In this document: positions 17,760 through 27,246 of the stretch, piece by piece
Position numbering within the stretch: position 1 is the first letter of the stretch
Layout of the letters: the number at the start of each line of letters is the position of its first letter
NCBI GenBank assembly: GCA_030148025.1
Contig: JASBUG010000030.1
Coordinates: 1-64,000 of the forward strand
Origin: Flavobacteriaceae bacterium
Lineage (GTDB): Bacteria; Bacteroidota; Bacteroidia; Flavobacteriales; Flavobacteriaceae
Direction of reading: 5' to 3'
DNA: 64,000 bases
Made by a program: the position numbers and the translations under genes
The notes under the pieces: model-generated
Seen by the model: the letters and a program-made list of their open reading frames with translations, nothing else
Databases searched by the model: none
Told to the model about the DNA's origin: nothing

Positions 17760-18792
17760 AAAGATATTTTTAGCTATTGCGCTTATCGGATTAGTGGTTG
17801 CTGCCTATTTTGCCTATTATGTGTATTCGGCAATGTTTGTTCCAAATACTAGTTTTAATAATGATGAAGCCTATGTGTATATTGAATCTAATGCAACCTA
17901 TGATGATGTAAGAGCACTATTAGAACCACTTTTAAAAGATATGTCAACCTTTGATGCTTTGGCCTCTCGTAAAAAGTATACTACCAATATCAAACCTGGA
18001 AAGTTTGCTATTAAAAAAGGGATGACCAATAATGATATTATAAATTCTATAAGAAGTAAAAACATTCCTGTACGTGTATCATTTAATAACCAAAATTCTT
18101 TAGAGTTGCTTGCTGGAAGAATTGCAGTTCAGATTGAAGCAGATAGCACAACTTTAGTTAGAGCCTTTACAGATAAAGATTTTATGCAAAAAAATGGTTT
18201 TAATGAAGCCACAGCATTAGGTATGTATGTGCCTAATACGTATGAGTTTTTCTGGAATACATCTGCAGAAGCTTTTAGAGATAAGATGTTAAAAGAGTAT
18301 AATGCTTTTTGGAATGATAGTAGATTGGATAAAGCAAGAAAAATTGGCTTAAGTCCTAATGAAGTTATAGCTCTAGCTTCTATTGTTCAAGAAGAATCTA
18401 AGCAGAGAAGTGAACAGCCTAGAATAGCAGGTGTATATATGAATAGGTTAAAAAATAAATGGACACTTGATGCTGACCCTACTTTAAAGTTTGCTGCTTA
18501 TAAATTACCGAAGTATAAAAACACAGTTATAAAGCGTGTATTAAATGTTCACAAGGAAATAAAATCGCCATATAACACTTATAAAAATCAAGGGTTACCA
18601 CCTGGTTTAATTGCTATGCCAGATATTACTGCGATAGATGCTGTATTGAATTATGAAAAGCATCGCTATTTTTTCTTTGTTGTTGATGTAAATAAACCTG
18701 GATTTCACAAATTTTCTAAATCAATTTCACAGCATAACCAATATGCAAGGGAGTACCATCGTTATCTGTCAAAAAAGGGGATTAAACGTTAA
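17749..18792 (+). CDS. mltG: Endolytic murein transglycosylase MltG
   Basis: 347 aa. One N-terminal membrane helix (about 5-26) anchors the protein. A LysM-like region follows, then the YceG/MltG catalytic domain. The catalytic glutamate lies in LASIVQEESKQRSEQPRIAG (Glu215/216). Other family blocks are LDADPTLKFA, SPYNTYKNQGLPPGLIAMPD and a YFFFVVDVNKPGFHKFSKS end. MltG cleaves nascent glycan strands and sets their length. It overlaps the acetyltransferase upstream. Confidence 0.96.
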   Translation: MYFKKIFLAIALIGLVVAAYFAYYVYSAMFVPNTSFNNDEAYVYIESNATYDDVRALLEPLLKDMSTFDALASRKKYTTNIKPGKFAIKKGMTNNDIINSIRSKNIPVRVSFNNQNSLELLAGRIAVQIEADSTTLVRAFTDKDFMQKNGFNEATALGMYVPNTYEFFWNTSAEAFRDKMLKEYNAFWNDSRLDKARKIGLSPNEVIALASIVQEESKQRSEQPRIAGVYMNRLKNKWTLDADPTLKFAAYKLPKYKNTVIKRVLNVHKEIKSPYNTYKNQGLPPGLIAMPDITAIDAVLNYEKHRYFFFVVDVNKPGFHKFSKSISQHNQYAREYHRYLSKKGIKR

Positions 18793-18794
18793 TT

Positions 18795-19703
18795 TTGAAT
18801 AGCTTCAAGTATTTTATCTTTTTCTTTTTTATAGTAACAATTGGGCAATCACAAAGCACAACTAATTTGTTTTTAAAGCCTAGTGATAGCTTAAATGTTC
18901 CCAGAAGAAATGGCGTTGTCATAACCGAAGCCAGCTTAGGTATAGTTTCATTAATTGGGTTAAATTCACTTTGGTATAATGATTATCCGCGTTCTAAATT
19001 CCATACAATAAACGATTTGAATGAATGGCAGCAAATGGACAAATTAGGTCATGTGTTTAGTTCGTATCAAATTGGAAGAGTAGGAGCCGAGGTGTTAAAC
19101 TGGAGTGGTGTTCAAAAAAAAGACCAACTTTTATATGGTGCAACTTTAGGGTTTACTTTTTTAACTGCAGTAGAAATTTTCGACGGGTTTTCTAAAGAAT
19201 GGGGGTTTTCTTGGTCTGATATAGGCGCAAATGCACTTGGAACTGGTTTGTATGTTGGTCAAGAATTACTTTGGGAAGAGCAACGTGTTCATTTAAAATT
19301 TTCGTTTCATAGAACTAAATATGCTTCGCAACGACCAGATAAATTAGGAAGTAATTTTTTGGAAGAAATTATTAAAGATTATAATGGTCAAACCTATTGG
19401 TTAAGTGCCAATATTCACTCTTTTTTTAAAGAAACCAGTCTTCCGAAATGGCTAAATGTTGCAGTTGGATATGGCGCAGACGGCATGTTAACTGGTGAAA
19501 ATGAAGCTGTTAATAATATGTTCACAAATCAAGATAGAATTAAACAGTTTTATCTGAGTTTTGATGTAAATTTGTCTAAGATTAATACCAGATCATCTGT
19601 TTTAAAAACAATTTTTTCGGTGTTAAATACCATAAAAGTACCGCTCCCTACAATCGAGTTTAATAGCAAAAATAAGGTTGTATTTCATCTATTATACCAT
19701 TAG
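18795..19703 (+). CDS. DUF2279-like predicted outer-envelope protein
   Basis: 302 aa starting at a TTG 2 nt after the mltG stop. There is no ATG near, and the TTG gives a normal signal peptide (MNSFKYFIFFFFIVTIGQSQ). The central part (MDKLGHVFSSYQIGRVGAEV, FDGFSKEWGFSWSDIGANAL) matches the DUF2279 pattern of small hydrophobic segments with conserved His and Asp. The C-terminus is beta-rich, ending in VFHLLYH. Function unknown; position behind mltG suggests an envelope role. Confidence 0.78.
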   Translation: MNSFKYFIFFFFIVTIGQSQSTTNLFLKPSDSLNVPRRNGVVITEASLGIVSLIGLNSLWYNDYPRSKFHTINDLNEWQQMDKLGHVFSSYQIGRVGAEVLNWSGVQKKDQLLYGATLGFTFLTAVEIFDGFSKEWGFSWSDIGANALGTGLYVGQELLWEEQRVHLKFSFHRTKYASQRPDKLGSNFLEEIIKDYNGQTYWLSANIHSFFKETSLPKWLNVAVGYGADGMLTGENEAVNNMFTNQDRIKQFYLSFDVNLSKINTRSSVLKTIFSVLNTIKVPLPTIEFNSKNKVVFHLLYH

Positions 19704-19725
19704 ATAATACACTTAAACGATTAAT

Positions 19726-19756
19726 TTTGAAATAATTAAAAAAAAGTGTAATTTTG
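19726..19756 (+). promoter_or_regulatory. Promoter of the lysozyme-like gene (-33 TTTG, -7 TAATTTTG)
   Basis: TTTG at 19726-19729 and TAATTTTG at 19749-19756 with a 19-base spacer, a full match to the Bacteroidota promoter pattern. It lies 57 bases before the ATG at 19814. Confidence 0.75.
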
Positions 19757-19813
19757 CACGCTCAAATTTTAGGCTCATGATCTATTGATTTCTGAGTTAA
19801 AAAATTAGAAACT

Positions 19814-20464
19814 ATGTATAAAGGGTTAGTAGCATATTTGGTTATTCCTATAGTACTGTTCGCAGCATTTATTGTTACAATAAATACTAAAGAATCTTTG
19901 GATATTGAAAAATACTCGGTTCAAGGATTAGAATTAAGCTATAATGCTCCGCAAGAAATGGAGGAAGAGGTAGTTAAACCTCAGAACTTCGATACACCAA
20001 GTCTTGGAAAAACTTTTATTGGTTTTAAAGAAGCGCTTGCATTTAAGGAGTCTCGTGGTAACTATTTTACAGTCAATACACTTGGTTATTTAGGAAAATA
20101 TCAGTTTGGTAAAAACACGCTAAAATTAATTGGAATCTACAATACCAGCGAGTTCTTATACAACCCGAAACTTCAAGAAAAGGCTTTTATAGCTAATACG
20201 GCGAGAAACAAATGGGTTTTAAGACGTGATATTAAGCGTTTTGTTGGCAAGACCATTGATGGCGTATTGGTTACCGAATCGGGTATTTTGGCTGCAGCGC
20301 ATTTAGCTGGCCCAGGAAGTGTTAAAAAATATCTGAGAAGTTATGGCGCTATTGGTTTTGCAGATGCTTACGGAACAACTATTAGAGCTTATATGAAAAA
20401 ATTCTCTGGATACGACACGTCTTTCATCGTTCCAAACAAAAAAGCTAAGGCCTCACTTCTTTAA
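19814..20464 (+). CDS. Membrane-anchored lysozyme-like (transglycosylase-type) protein
   Basis: 216 aa. One N-terminal membrane helix (about 5-24), then a linker and a lysozyme-like domain. ALAFKESRGNYFTVNTLGYL and GKYQFGKNTL are the usual glutamate-containing start of that fold, with Glu in KESRG the probable catalytic residue. ILAAAHLAGPGSVKKYL is the later helix. Relatives are sometimes labelled as LysM proteins, but no LysM repeat is present. Substrate is presumably peptidoglycan. Its TAA shares three bases with the stop of the convergent methyltransferase gene (TTAA, 20461-20464). Confidence 0.78.
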   Translation: MYKGLVAYLVIPIVLFAAFIVTINTKESLDIEKYSVQGLELSYNAPQEMEEEVVKPQNFDTPSLGKTFIGFKEALAFKESRGNYFTVNTLGYLGKYQFGKNTLKLIGIYNTSEFLYNPKLQEKAFIANTARNKWVLRRDIKRFVGKTIDGVLVTESGILAAAHLAGPGSVKKYLRSYGAIGFADAYGTTIRAYMKKFSGYDTSFIVPNKKAKASLL

Positions 20465-21174
20465 TCTTTGTGAATTATAAATATAGCGGGTCTTTTGTGG
20501 AAGTCTTCGTTTACGTGTTTCCATTCCTTAACTGTTTTTGTTTTAATATACTCACTAGGTAAGGTAATATCACAGGCAATGCAAACTCTGGTGTTTGGGT
20601 GTAGTGAAGCACATATTTCCTCTAGCATTTTGTTATTTCTATAAGGCGTTTCAATAAAGATCTGTGTTTCGTTTTGCTCAAACGATCTACGTTCAAGCTT
20701 TTTTAAAGTGGTCCTACGTTCACTTTTATCTATAGGCAAATAACCATTAAAAGTAAAAGACTGTCCATTCATTCCAGAGCTCATAAGTGCCAGAAGTATT
20801 GATGATGGACCTACCAGAGGTACAACTTGAATGTCTTTTTCATGAGCTATTTTTACGATATCTGCACCTGGATCTGCAATTCCAGGGCAACCTGCCTCAG
20901 ATAGCAAACCAACAGGTTTTCCTTCTAAACAAGCATCAAGATAACCAGGAAGTTCACTAGATTCTGTGTATTTGTTTAAAAGGTGAATCTTTAAATTTTG
21001 CTGAGATTTTGAACCGCTTATTTTTTTTATAAACCGTCTTGCCGTTTTTTCATTTTCAACAATGTAATCATCTACCAGTTCAATAATTTTTTTTACAGAA
21101 ATAGGTAATACCTCTAGTGGAGCATTATCGCCTAATCTAGTCGGTATTAAGTACAATTTTCCTTTGGAATTCAT
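20461..21174 (-). CDS. SAM-dependent methyltransferase of the tetrapyrrole/RsmI superfamily
   Basis: 237 aa. Tetrapyrrole-methylase fold: GKLYLIPTRLGDNAPLEVLP start, GLLSEAGCPGIADPGADIVK (about 92-111), VVPLVGPSSILLALMSSG and QIFIETPYRNNKMLEEI. It is shorter than RsmI (about 280 aa) and lacks the EDTR motif of RsmI (here ENEKTARRF). It may be a paralog rather than the C1402 enzyme, so no symbol is given. Starts 2 nt before the neighbouring secreted-protein gene ends. Confidence 0.85.
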   Translation of the reverse strand: MNSKGKLYLIPTRLGDNAPLEVLPISVKKIIELVDDYIVENEKTARRFIKKISGSKSQQNLKIHLLNKYTESSELPGYLDACLEGKPVGLLSEAGCPGIADPGADIVKIAHEKDIQVVPLVGPSSILLALMSSGMNGQSFTFNGYLPIDKSERRTTLKKLERRSFEQNETQIFIETPYRNNKMLEEICASLHPNTRVCIACDITLPSEYIKTKTVKEWKHVNEDFHKRPAIFIIHKD

Positions 21175-21175
21175 G

Positions 21176-23164
21176 CTATCTATAAATAATTAGCTTCTTA
21201 AATGAAGTTCTATTATCACCTCTTAAAACGGACACAAGATATAATCCTTTTGCCATATTTTGAGTAGAAATTTCAATAATATTACTTGTAAAATTAGTTT
21301 TTATGAGTACTTGTTTTCCAAGAAGATCGTAGAATATAATCTCTTTAGGTAAAGCATCTTCTTCAAAACTAAAAATTACTCTTCCATTTCGGGTTGGATT
21401 TGGGTACATAATGTAATTGTAACTGGTTGGACCGTTGTCAATGAGCCCATCACAATTCTCATCAATATCATTATTCGGGATTTCTTCAGCGTTAGGATTG
21501 ATGCTGGCATTTGTATCGTCACAATCTGTATTGTCTGACACATAACCAACAGGTTGGGTATTTGCCGGTTGACTACTATTTGGGTTTCCAAAAGTGTCAT
21601 TATCGGCATCTTCATACCATATTTGGTTGTCTAAACCGTCACAATTTTCGTCAATACCATTATCTGGTATTTCTGTCGCTCCAGGATTAATGCTTGCATT
21701 GGTATCATCACAATCGGTATTATCTAAAACATATCCACTTGGTTGTGTATTGGCTGTTTGACTGTTATTCGGATTGCCAAAGGTATCACTATCGGCATCT
21801 TCGTACCATGTTTTTAGATCGAAACCATCGCAGTTTTCATCAATATCATTATCTGGAATATCTGTAGCATTAGGATTTATGTTAGCGTCATTATCATTAC
21901 AGTCTGTGTTATTTGCAACATAACCAGATGGTTGAGTTGCTGAAGTTTGGCTCACGTCTGGATTCCCAAAAGTATCGTTATCTGCATCTTGAAACCATGT
22001 TTGATTTGGGTCTGTATCTATTATCCTATAAATGGTTCCAGAACTAATGCCTGCTATATAAAGTTCACCACTACTATCTTCGCCAAAAGCTACCCAATTA
22101 TTACCTCCAAAAACTTGGCTAAATGACATATTCCAGCTACTACCAGAGGCTTCTAGTATACCAATTTCATTACTGCAGTAATCTGCAAAAAAATACAAAC
22201 CATAAAAGTTTGGATACATTGATCCTCTATAGCGATACCCTCCTGTTATTGAGCATTTAAAATTACCGCTGTTAGTATGTGAGTAGACTCCAACGGGAAA
22301 TGTTAATGTACTATCATCAGGGCAATCAGTTGTATTGAAGGTATTGTTGCCTTCATAACACCTCCAACCATAATTTATTCCAGCACTGCTGGAAGAGATC
22401 ATATTAATTTCTTCATATTCGCCTTGACCAACATCACCAATCCAAATATCTCCAGTTTGCCTGTCAAATGAAAATTTCCATGGGTTTCTCAAGCCATAAG
22501 CCCAAATTTCATCTAAGGTGTCTGTGTCACCGTCGTTAAAAAAAGGATTGTCATTAGGAATGCCGTAGTTATTTCCTCCTGACGCATTATTGACATCTAT
22601 TCGAAGAATTTTGCCTAATAATGAATTTAAATTTTGGGCATTATTTTGAGGGTCGCCACTAGAACCACCATCTCCTGAAGAGATATATAAATATCCGTCT
22701 GGACCAAATGCCATATCACCTCCATTGTGATTTGAATATGGTTGATCGATGGTTAGTAAAATTAATTCTGAATTTTCGTCTGCTATATTTGGATCACTAT
22801 TACTAACTTGAAACCTTGAGATCACTGTATTCCCGCTAGTATTGATGTAGTTTACGTAAAAGAAACCATTGGTATTGTAATTAGGGTGAAACGCTAAACC
22901 TAAAAAACCTCTTTCGTCTCCAATTCCTCCAATATTTATAACCCGTGAGGTGATGTCTAAAAAGGGTGATGAATTTAATGAACCATCACTATTTACTATT
23001 TGAATAAACCCATCTTGTTCAACAACAAACAACCTTTCGTCGCCAGCGTGTTTAATATTTACAGGTTTACTTAGTCCAGTCGCAAAACTTGAAATATCAA
23101 TAGTCTGCGAATTTGTTTTTAAGTATATTAAACATATCAATATACACAGTGTTACCTTTTTCAT
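21176..23164 (-). CDS. Secreted glucose/sorbosone dehydrogenase-like protein with MopE-type repeats and sorting domain
   Basis: 662 aa. After a signal peptide comes a beta-propeller of the PQQ-dependent glucose/sorbosone dehydrogenase family (about 20-380: ERGFLGLAFHPNYNTNGFFY, HNGGDMAFGPDGYLYISSGD, EIWAYGLRNPWKFSFDRQTG). Then three repeats of about 59 residues, each with DADxDTFGNP, NTDC(D/N)D and IDENCDG, resembling the MopE metal-binding motif. The type IX C-terminal domain follows (MYPNPTRNG, EIIFYDLLGKQVL). Sugar oxidation is inferred from the family. It is the downstream member of a paralog pair. Confidence 0.87.
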   Translation of the reverse strand: MKKVTLCILICLIYLKTNSQTIDISSFATGLSKPVNIKHAGDERLFVVEQDGFIQIVNSDGSLNSSPFLDITSRVINIGGIGDERGFLGLAFHPNYNTNGFFYVNYINTSGNTVISRFQVSNSDPNIADENSELILLTIDQPYSNHNGGDMAFGPDGYLYISSGDGGSSGDPQNNAQNLNSLLGKILRIDVNNASGGNNYGIPNDNPFFNDGDTDTLDEIWAYGLRNPWKFSFDRQTGDIWIGDVGQGEYEEINMISSSSAGINYGWRCYEGNNTFNTTDCPDDSTLTFPVGVYSHTNSGNFKCSITGGYRYRGSMYPNFYGLYFFADYCSNEIGILEASGSSWNMSFSQVFGGNNWVAFGEDSSGELYIAGISSGTIYRIIDTDPNQTWFQDADNDTFGNPDVSQTSATQPSGYVANNTDCNDNDANINPNATDIPDNDIDENCDGFDLKTWYEDADSDTFGNPNNSQTANTQPSGYVLDNTDCDDTNASINPGATEIPDNGIDENCDGLDNQIWYEDADNDTFGNPNSSQPANTQPVGYVSDNTDCDDTNASINPNAEEIPNNDIDENCDGLIDNGPTSYNYIMYPNPTRNGRVIFSFEEDALPKEIIFYDLLGKQVLIKTNFTSNIIEISTQNMAKGLYLVSVLRGDNRTSFKKLIIYR

Positions 23165-23231
23165 GACAATAGCTAATTTGACTAAATTTACAAAATATAT
23201 GTATACTATTGTTTTATAGAAAAGAGTCTAA

Positions 23232-24689
23232 TTATTTTATAATTAGTTTGTTTTGGTTTTTATTTCCATTTTTAGAGATAACTTCAATAATGTATAAGCC
23301 TGATGATATGTTGTGTAAATTTAATTTTTGTGATTTTAGATTTTTACCTACTCTTAGCTGCTTAATTAATTGTCCTTGTAGGTTATAAGTATTAACCTCT
23401 TTAAGATCTATTGATTTAGAAAAGTTTAGTGTAATGTTTCCACTATTGGATGGGTTTGGAACTAAACTAAAATTTAAGTTAGAGCTTGAAGGACTAGATA
23501 GTGTGTTTTGCTTAATCTTAAATATATACCCTGTTCCAAGAGGGTTACTTAAAACGTAAAGTTCGTTGTTGTTGTCTTGGCCAAAAGCCACCCAATTGGT
23601 GCTTCCTACTACAGAAGGAGAAATTACAGTCCTATCCCAAGAGCCGCCATTGTTTTCTAGCATAAATATTTGACCACTGCACCAATCACCAAAAAAGAAA
23701 TTTCCATTTAAGTTTGTGTTTTCTGAACCTCTATGCATATAACCAGCTGCAACAGCACAACCTGTTGCACCGTCTGGTTCAGAACCAGGGTCTGCCATAT
23801 TTAAATATTGATTTACTGGAAAAGTTATGGTGTTAATAGGAGGACAGCCTGCTGACGTATTAAAAGTATCTGTTCCTTCATAACAACGCCATCCAAAATT
23901 TAAGCCGCCTGCGTTACCAGCATTAAGATTTATTTCTTCATATTTTTTTTGCCCTACATCACCAATCCATAGGTCACCAGTACTGCTGTCGAACGAAAAT
24001 TTTGAAGGGTTCCTAAAGCCATAAGCCCAAATCTCTCCTCTTGTATTTGGATCACCATCATTGGCAAAAGGATTTGAATTTGGAATAGCATAATTTTTTC
24101 CAGGATCTGTATTATCGACATCTATTCTTAAAATCTTACCTAATAATTCATTTAAATTTTGCGATCTGTTTTCTGGGTCACCTTCTGAGCTACCACCATC
24201 ACCTTTAGAAATATATAAAAATCCATCAGGACCAAACTCTAGATCACCACCATAATGAGCGTCATAAGGATGTGGAATGTTTAAAATAACAAGTTCTGAA
24301 CTAGCATCAGCAATATTTGGGTTACCGCTTACTGAAAACCTTGAAATTACTGAGTCTCCACTTTGATCTACATAATGTACATAAAAGTAACCGTTACTTG
24401 AGTAATTAGGGTGAAATACAAATCCTAAAAGCCCACGTTCCCATTCGGTCATAAAACTATCATAAACCTTAGAATCAATATCTAAAAAGGGTGTCGCAGG
24501 GGAAGAACCATCAGAGTTTATAATTTTAATAAAACCTTCTTGCTCCGAAATAAACATTCGACTATCGCCTGCATTTTTAATATTAGTAGGGTAATTGAAC
24601 GTAGGACCAAAGGATTCTAATATGATAGATTGCGAAATTAAAGAGAAGGGAAATAGTATGATACAAATAACAGAATAAAACTTCTTCAT
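23232..24689 (-). CDS. Secreted glucose/sorbosone dehydrogenase-like protein with sorting domain
   Basis: 485 aa. Signal peptide (about 1-20), then the same propeller as the downstream paralog (WERGLLGFVFHPNYSSNGYF, GGDLEFGPDGFLYISKGDGG, EIWAYGFRNPSKFSFDSSTG). A type IX C-terminal domain is present (LVPNPSNSGNITL, EVNTYNLQGQLIKQL, SGLYIIEVISKNGNK). It lacks the MopE-like repeats. The two genes lie head to tail 67 bases apart and probably arose by tandem duplication. Confidence 0.88.
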   Translation of the reverse strand: MKKFYSVICIILFPFSLISQSIILESFGPTFNYPTNIKNAGDSRMFISEQEGFIKIINSDGSSPATPFLDIDSKVYDSFMTEWERGLLGFVFHPNYSSNGYFYVHYVDQSGDSVISRFSVSGNPNIADASSELVILNIPHPYDAHYGGDLEFGPDGFLYISKGDGGSSEGDPENRSQNLNELLGKILRIDVDNTDPGKNYAIPNSNPFANDGDPNTRGEIWAYGFRNPSKFSFDSSTGDLWIGDVGQKKYEEINLNAGNAGGLNFGWRCYEGTDTFNTSAGCPPINTITFPVNQYLNMADPGSEPDGATGCAVAAGYMHRGSENTNLNGNFFFGDWCSGQIFMLENNGGSWDRTVISPSVVGSTNWVAFGQDNNNELYVLSNPLGTGYIFKIKQNTLSSPSSSNLNFSLVPNPSNSGNITLNFSKSIDLKEVNTYNLQGQLIKQLRVGKNLKSQKLNLHNISSGLYIIEVISKNGNKNQNKLIIK

Positions 24690-24747
24690 AGTTAAAATAA
24701 ATTAATAGCAATTAAAAATACATTTTTTTTGAAAACAATGATAACTA

Positions 24748-25200
24748 TTAGGTTATCAATTTGTTATGTATTTTTTCGCAGGCAGTATCGAGTAATTGAA
24801 ACACCTGTTCAAACCCTTGGTCTCCACCATAATAAGGGTCAGGAACATCTTTAGTGCTATTTTCTAATTCGTTTAAAATGAGCTTTACTTTTAAGATGTC
24901 TTTTTCATTTCGAGCGAGGTTTATGATATTTTGATAGTTAGACGAATCCATGGCAAAAATAATATCGAATTCATCAAAATCGCTTACAGTAAATTGTCTG
25001 CTTCGTTGATCTGTAATATTAATACCGTGCTTTCTTGCTACATCAATTGATCTTGGATCAGGAAGTTCGCCAGAATGAAATCCACTGGTACCAGCAGAAT
25101 CTACAAAGAAATTGCCTTGTGGTAGTTTAGCTTTTAGAATACCTTCTGCCAATGGTGAGCGGCAAATATTACCTAAACAAACCATTAGAATTTTGGTCAT
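24748..25200 (-). CDS. Low-molecular-weight protein-tyrosine phosphatase
   Basis: 150 aa, full length. The P-loop CLGNICRS (Cys8 to Arg14) is right after the first strand. The general-acid aspartate is in DVPDPYYGG near residue 120. It hydrolyses phosphotyrosine; the substrate here is unknown. It ends the dnaA transcript, 12 nt after the dnaA stop, so the two are probably one operon. Confidence 0.95.
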   Translation of the reverse strand: MTKILMVCLGNICRSPLAEGILKAKLPQGNFFVDSAGTSGFHSGELPDPRSIDVARKHGINITDQRSRQFTVSDFDEFDIIFAMDSSNYQNIINLARNEKDILKVKLILNELENSTKDVPDPYYGGDQGFEQVFQLLDTACEKIHNKLIT

Positions 25201-25212
25201 CGCTAATAAATT

Positions 25213-26640
25213 TTAAAGTGATAGTTTTTTAGAAAGGTCTTCTACGTATTTTCTAAATTGTTTATCGGTTGAAGATAGATTGTCAACCGTTTTACAAGCG
25301 TGTAAAACTGTAGCGTGATCTCTTTTGCCTATTTGAGAGCCTATACTTGCAAGGGATGCTTTTGTGAATTTTTTCGCAAAGAACATAGCTAATTGTCTTG
25401 CTTGTACAATGTGGCGTTTTCTTGTTTTTGACTGTAATGTGTCTACATCCATTTGGAAATAATCAGACACTACTTTTTGAATGTAATCAATAGAAACTTC
25501 ACGTTTTGTATTCTTCACAAACTTTTCAACAATATCCTTAGCTAGAGTGATGGTGATCTCTTTTTTATTGAAAGATGATTGCGCAATTAATGAAATGATT
25601 GCACCTTCTAGTTCACGAACATTAGTTTTAATATTCTTAGCTACATAATCTATAATTTCTTCTGGCATTTCAACACCATCTCTATAGAGTTTGTTTTTAA
25701 GAATGGATACTCTGGTTTCAAAATTTGGATTTTGAAGTTCAGCAGAAAGACCCCATTTAAATCTAGATAATAAACGTTGTTCGATATCTTGCATATCGAC
25801 AGGAGCTTTATCACTAGTTAAAATTACTTGTTTTCCATTTTGATGTAAGTGGTTAAAGATGTGGAAGAATACGTCTTGTGTTCCAGATTTTCCAGACAGG
25901 AATTGAACATCATCAACAATCAAAACATCAATTAACTGGTAGAAATGAATAAAATCGTTTCTATTATTTTTCTTTACAGAATCTATATATTGTTGTGTAA
26001 ACTTCTCGGCAGAAATGTAAAGAACAGTCTTTTCAGGATACTTGTCTTTAATATCTACACCAATAGCATGTGCCAAATGTGTTTTTCCTAAACCAACACC
26101 ACCAAAAATCAAAAGCGGATTAAAAGATGTGCCTCCTGGTTTATTAGCAACAGCTAAACCAGCATTTCTTGCTAATCTATTAGAGTCGCCTTCTAAGAAG
26201 TTTTCGAAATTATAATTTGGATTAAGCTGAGACTCAATTTTTACATTTCTAATTCCTGGAATTACAAATGGGTTTTTAAGTTCTGGACTTTTATTCTTTA
26301 AAGGAACTTCAACATCTTGAGATTTAACAGCAGTTCTATTTGAACTTGGTATTTTTTCAGTAAAAGGTTGTTTGTTACCATAGGTATTCTCCATTTTGAT
26401 AACATATACCAATTTAGCGGTCTCTCCTAGTTCTTTAGTAAGAGCAACTTTTAAAATTTTCACATAATGTTCTTCAAGCCATTCGTAGAAAAATTTACTA
26501 GGAACTTGAATGCTTAAAGCATTTTCTGAAAGCTTTACTGCAACAATTGGTTCAAACCAAGTTTTATATGCTTGCGGCTGAATATTATCCTTTATAAATT
26601 CTAGACAGTTATTCCATACCGATTGCGCAGTTACACTCAT
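25213..26640 (-). CDS. dnaA: Chromosomal replication initiator DnaA
   Basis: 475 aa. Domain I (about 1-85: SVWNNCLEFIKDNIQPQAYK). AAA+ domain with Walker A GGVGLGKTHLAHAIG, Walker B IDVLIVDDVQFLSGK and sensor/box VII RLLSRFKWGLSAEL. Domain IV DNA-binding helices are at the C-terminus (RKRHIVQARQLAMFFAKKF, IGKRDHATVLHACKT). It binds DnaA boxes and opens the origin. Not next to dnaN or recF, and no DnaA-box cluster was seen around it. Confidence 0.98.
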   Translation of the reverse strand: MSVTAQSVWNNCLEFIKDNIQPQAYKTWFEPIVAVKLSENALSIQVPSKFFYEWLEEHYVKILKVALTKELGETAKLVYVIKMENTYGNKQPFTEKIPSSNRTAVKSQDVEVPLKNKSPELKNPFVIPGIRNVKIESQLNPNYNFENFLEGDSNRLARNAGLAVANKPGGTSFNPLLIFGGVGLGKTHLAHAIGVDIKDKYPEKTVLYISAEKFTQQYIDSVKKNNRNDFIHFYQLIDVLIVDDVQFLSGKSGTQDVFFHIFNHLHQNGKQVILTSDKAPVDMQDIEQRLLSRFKWGLSAELQNPNFETRVSILKNKLYRDGVEMPEEIIDYVAKNIKTNVRELEGAIISLIAQSSFNKKEITITLAKDIVEKFVKNTKREVSIDYIQKVVSDYFQMDVDTLQSKTRKRHIVQARQLAMFFAKKFTKASLASIGSQIGKRDHATVLHACKTVDNLSSTDKQFRKYVEDLSKKLSL

Positions 26641-26847
26641 GCTAAATATTAAAAATTTTAAAGTTAGTTAGTTGGTTAGTAGAAATTAAAGAAATTGGGT
26701 TTTCTTTATTTGTTTTCTACACGACAAATATGTGAACAAAATTCTAAAAAAAAAAATCGAATACTATTGAATTTTTAGTTTTTTTTTCCCATGTTTAAAT
26801 CCGCATGAATGTACAAAAAATATTTTTAAAAAGCCTTAATAATTATT

Positions 26848-27246
26848 ATGAAATGTCATGAAACAAATGTACGTGTTAGATATGGTGAAACAGATCAAAT
26901 GGGCGTGGTGTATCACGGTAATTATGCAAGCTATTTTGAGATAGGTAGGATAGAGTGGTTACGCGATATGGGAGTGTCGTATAAGCAGATGGAGCTAGAC
27001 GGCATCATGCTTCCGGTGATTTCACTATCGTTAAAGTTTAAAAAATCTGCTTGTTATGATGATGTGATTTCAATAAAAACGATCTTAAAAAAAATGCCGA
27101 CTGCTACCATAGAATTTGATTATGAAATTACAAATGAAGCGGGCGAAATTTTAACACTTGGAAATACAATTTTGGCTTTTATTAATATGGAAACGAACAG
27201 ACCAACCAGATGTCCAAAATTTATTTTAGATAAACTGCAAAATTAA
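26848..27246 (+). CDS. Acyl-CoA thioesterase, YbgC/4-hydroxybenzoyl-CoA thioesterase family
   Basis: 132 aa, one hotdog domain. The active-site region RYGETDQMGVVYHGNYASYF with Asp16 and the following IEWLRDMG are typical. It probably hydrolyses short or medium acyl-CoA. It is divergent from dnaA and ends 4 nt inside the convergent YigZ gene. Confidence 0.9.
   Translation: MKCHETNVRVRYGETDQMGVVYHGNYASYFEIGRIEWLRDMGVSYKQMELDGIMLPVISLSLKFKKSACYDDVISIKTILKKMPTATIEFDYEITNEAGEILTLGNTILAFINMETNRPTRCPKFILDKLQN

Noticed and set aside
21376..21615. Alternative minus-strand frame of 79 codons inside the repeat region
   Set aside because: It is an out-of-frame reading of the MopE-like repeats of the larger gene.
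26641..26847. Possible replication origin upstream of dnaA
   Set aside because: The gap is AT-rich, but no TTATCCACA-type DnaA boxes could be found on either strand, and dnaN or recF are not near.
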